From DASPTT01 sp035623275 (GTDB taxonomy: Bacteria > Actinomycetota > Acidimicrobiia > Acidimicrobiales > UBA8190), in assembly GCA_035623275.1 (NCBI GenBank), contig DASPTT010000097.1, forward strand, positions 1-22,460: a stretch of DNA of 22,460 bases, given 5' to 3'. Below are positions 21,422 to 22,460 of this stretch, piece by piece. Each line of letters begins with the position of its first letter. Position 1 is the first letter of the stretch. The notes beneath the pieces were generated by a model that saw only the letters and a program-made list of their open reading frames with translations, did no database searches and was not told the origin of the DNA. A program made the translations under genes and the position numbers.

Positions 21422-21930
21422 GCGCCCACGGACGTCGGGTCACCCTTGCCTGGATCGGCTGCCTGGCGCTGGTCGCGCTCGCCCTGGTGGTGGGCGCGTC
21501 GCGTTCCGCCTCCCCGAGCTCGCCACGCCAGCGCGCCGCCGCCGTCGACGCGGTGGTGCGGTGCCCCAGTTGCGAAGGGCTGTCGGTGGCCGACTCGTCG
21601 TCGGCGACGGCAGTGGCCATCCGCAACGCCGTCCTGGCCCGGGCCCGCGCCGGGCAGAGCGACGGCCGGATCGAGCAGTTCCTTGTCAGCCGGTACGGCC
21701 CGGGGATATTGCTGCGCCCGCCGGCCGGTGGACTGGCCGGACTGGTGTGGTTCCTGCCGGTGCTCGCCGGCGCCGGCGGGCTGGCCGCGCTCGGCGTCGT
21801 CTTCTGGCGCCGTCGAGCGCCGGCCCCGGTGGTGGTGAGCGACGAGGATCGTCGCCTGGTCGATGCCGCGATGGCGCAGGGCGCTCGGCCGTCCGCCGCC
21901 GGCGAGGCGCGCCTCGGGGCGGCGCCGTGA
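21418..21930 (+). CDS. ccmH: Cytochrome c biogenesis protein CcmH
   Basis: 170 aa. A membrane helix or signal anchor (about 9-27) is followed by the redox motif VVRCPSCEGLSVADSSS with Cys49 and Cys52 (RCxxC). The rest of the three-helix domain (DGRIEQFLVSRYGPGILLRP) and a second membrane helix (about 106-126) follow. CcmH holds apocytochrome thiols for heme ligation. The C-terminal ~40 residues after the helix are cytoplasmic. This is the short, single-domain CcmH without fused TPR part; the TPR function is in the next gene. GTG start within GTGA. Confidence 0.95.
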   Translation: MSAHGRRVTLAWIGCLALVALALVVGASRSASPSSPRQRAAAVDAVVRCPSCEGLSVADSSSATAVAIRNAVLARARAGQSDGRIEQFLVSRYGPGILLRPPAGGLAGLVWFLPVLAGAGGLAALGVVFWRRRAPAPVVVSDEDRRLVDAAMAQGARPSAAGEARLGAAP

Positions 21931-22460
21931 CGCGCGCCGGCGCCGCCGACCTCACGCGCGCGCAGCTCGAGGACGAGCGCGAATTCCTGGTGCGGTCACT
22001 GCGCGACCTGGAGGACGAGCGGGCCGTCGGGGACCTGTCGCCCGAGGACTACGCCACGTTGCAGGACCGCTATACGGCCCGCACCGCCGAGGTGCTCCAT
22101 GCGCTGGACGCGATCGCGCCGTCGCCGCCCGCCGCGGCGGTGACCGAGGGCTCGGAGCCGCGCCTGCCGGCCCGGGTGCGCCGCCGGCGCCGTCGCCTCC
22201 TCGTGGCCACGGGGACGGCCGCCTTCGCCCTCCTCGCCCTGGTGGCCGTGGCGTCGGCGACGGGCATGCGCCTGCCCGGCGAGGCCTCCTCGGGCTCTCC
22301 CACGCTGGGGCGGAGCCAGCAGGTCCAGCGCCAGCTGGCGCAGGCCGCGTCCCTGGAGCAGGAGGGACGGGCCGCCGACGCGCTGGCCCTCTACCGCACG
22401 GTCCTCGGCGAGGATCCCACGCAGTCCCAGGCGCTGGCCGAGTCGGGTTGGCTGGAATTC
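21927..22460 (+). CDS. ccmI: CcmI-like TPR protein, N-terminal part (cut by window edge)
   Basis: 178 codons are visible, with no stop. The start reads LTRAQLEDEREFLVRSLRDL, then a GDLSPEDYATLQDRY segment typical of the N-terminal helix region of CcmI-like proteins. A basic RRRRRR stretch leads into a membrane helix (about 91-112). After it comes a helical segment, AQAASLEQEGRAADALALYR, that reads as the first TPR repeat. CcmI chaperones apocytochromes to CcmF-CcmH. The GTG start overlaps ccmH (GTGA). The assignment rests on position plus architecture. Confidence 0.82.
   Translation, partial: MTRAGAADLTRAQLEDEREFLVRSLRDLEDERAVGDLSPEDYATLQDRYTARTAEVLHALDAIAPSPPAAAVTEGSEPRLPARVRRRRRRLLVATGTAAFALLALVAVASATGMRLPGEASSGSPTLGRSQQVQRQLAQAASLEQEGRAADALALYRTVLGEDPTQSQALAESGWLEF

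Noticed and set aside
1..22460. tRNA or rRNA genes, CRISPR arrays, insertion sequences, prophage
   Set aside because: No cloverleaf-like tract, regularly spaced repeats, transposase or phage motifs were seen on reading both strands. Covariance-model or repeat software was not available.

Overview
The window comes from a very GC-rich bacterium. Dense GTG/ATG starts, TAnnnT -10 boxes placed 6-9 nt before start codons, a class-E-type LAXTG sorting signal and a mycolate-free set of genes all point to an actinobacterium. A complete System I (Ccm) cytochrome c maturation operon is uncommon in classical Actinobacteria, so I infer a deep-branching group such as Acidimicrobiia. That placement is inference, because no 16S rRNA or marker gene lies in the window.

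Left part (1-5700): the tail of an acyl-CoA dehydrogenase, then a convergent stand-alone Fic AMP-transferase with an N-terminal inhibitory motif, a C-terminal winged-helix-like region and a perfect 11-bp dyad at its promoter. Next come a class I glutamine amidotransferase, an XRE-cupin regulator (leaderless, with a palindrome over its own -35 box), a short M24 metallopeptidase, and an APC amino acid permease behind an AT-richer, structured leader. Regulator, peptidase and permease look like one small peptide/amino-acid utilisation locus.

Middle (5700-10850): an unrecognised coiled-coil protein behind a sigma28/WhiG-like promoter, a surface protein with a neocarzinostatin-like domain and a LAMTG sorting signal (convergent, overlapping ends), a membrane-anchored PAS-GGDEF-EAL protein with intact catalytic and I-site motifs, and a low-molecular-weight tyrosine-phosphatase family protein.

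Right-middle (10840-15035): on the minus strand, a DUF4395 membrane protein with two CxxC motifs, a leaderless TetR regulator and a GT4-like glycosyltransferase. On the plus strand, a crotonase-family protein lacking one of the two catalytic glutamates, and a GDP-mannose 4,6-dehydratase.

Right end (15052-22460): ccdA followed by ccmA-B-C-D-E-F-G-H and the start of a ccmI-like gene cut by the window edge. CcdA brings reducing power across the membrane for CcmG/CcmH. CcmABCD loads heme on CcmE. CcmF and CcmH attach it to apocytochromes. Seven successive junctions (B/C to H/I) are 4-nt ATGA/GTGA overlaps, so the whole machine is probably one translationally coupled operon.

No tRNA, rRNA, insertion sequence, CRISPR array or phage gene was seen. 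I did not find a clearly new multi-gene system. The best candidates for something undescribed are regulatory: the fic dyad, the two-tier hairpin before the permease, the sigma28-like promoter, and the recurrent leaderless promoters.
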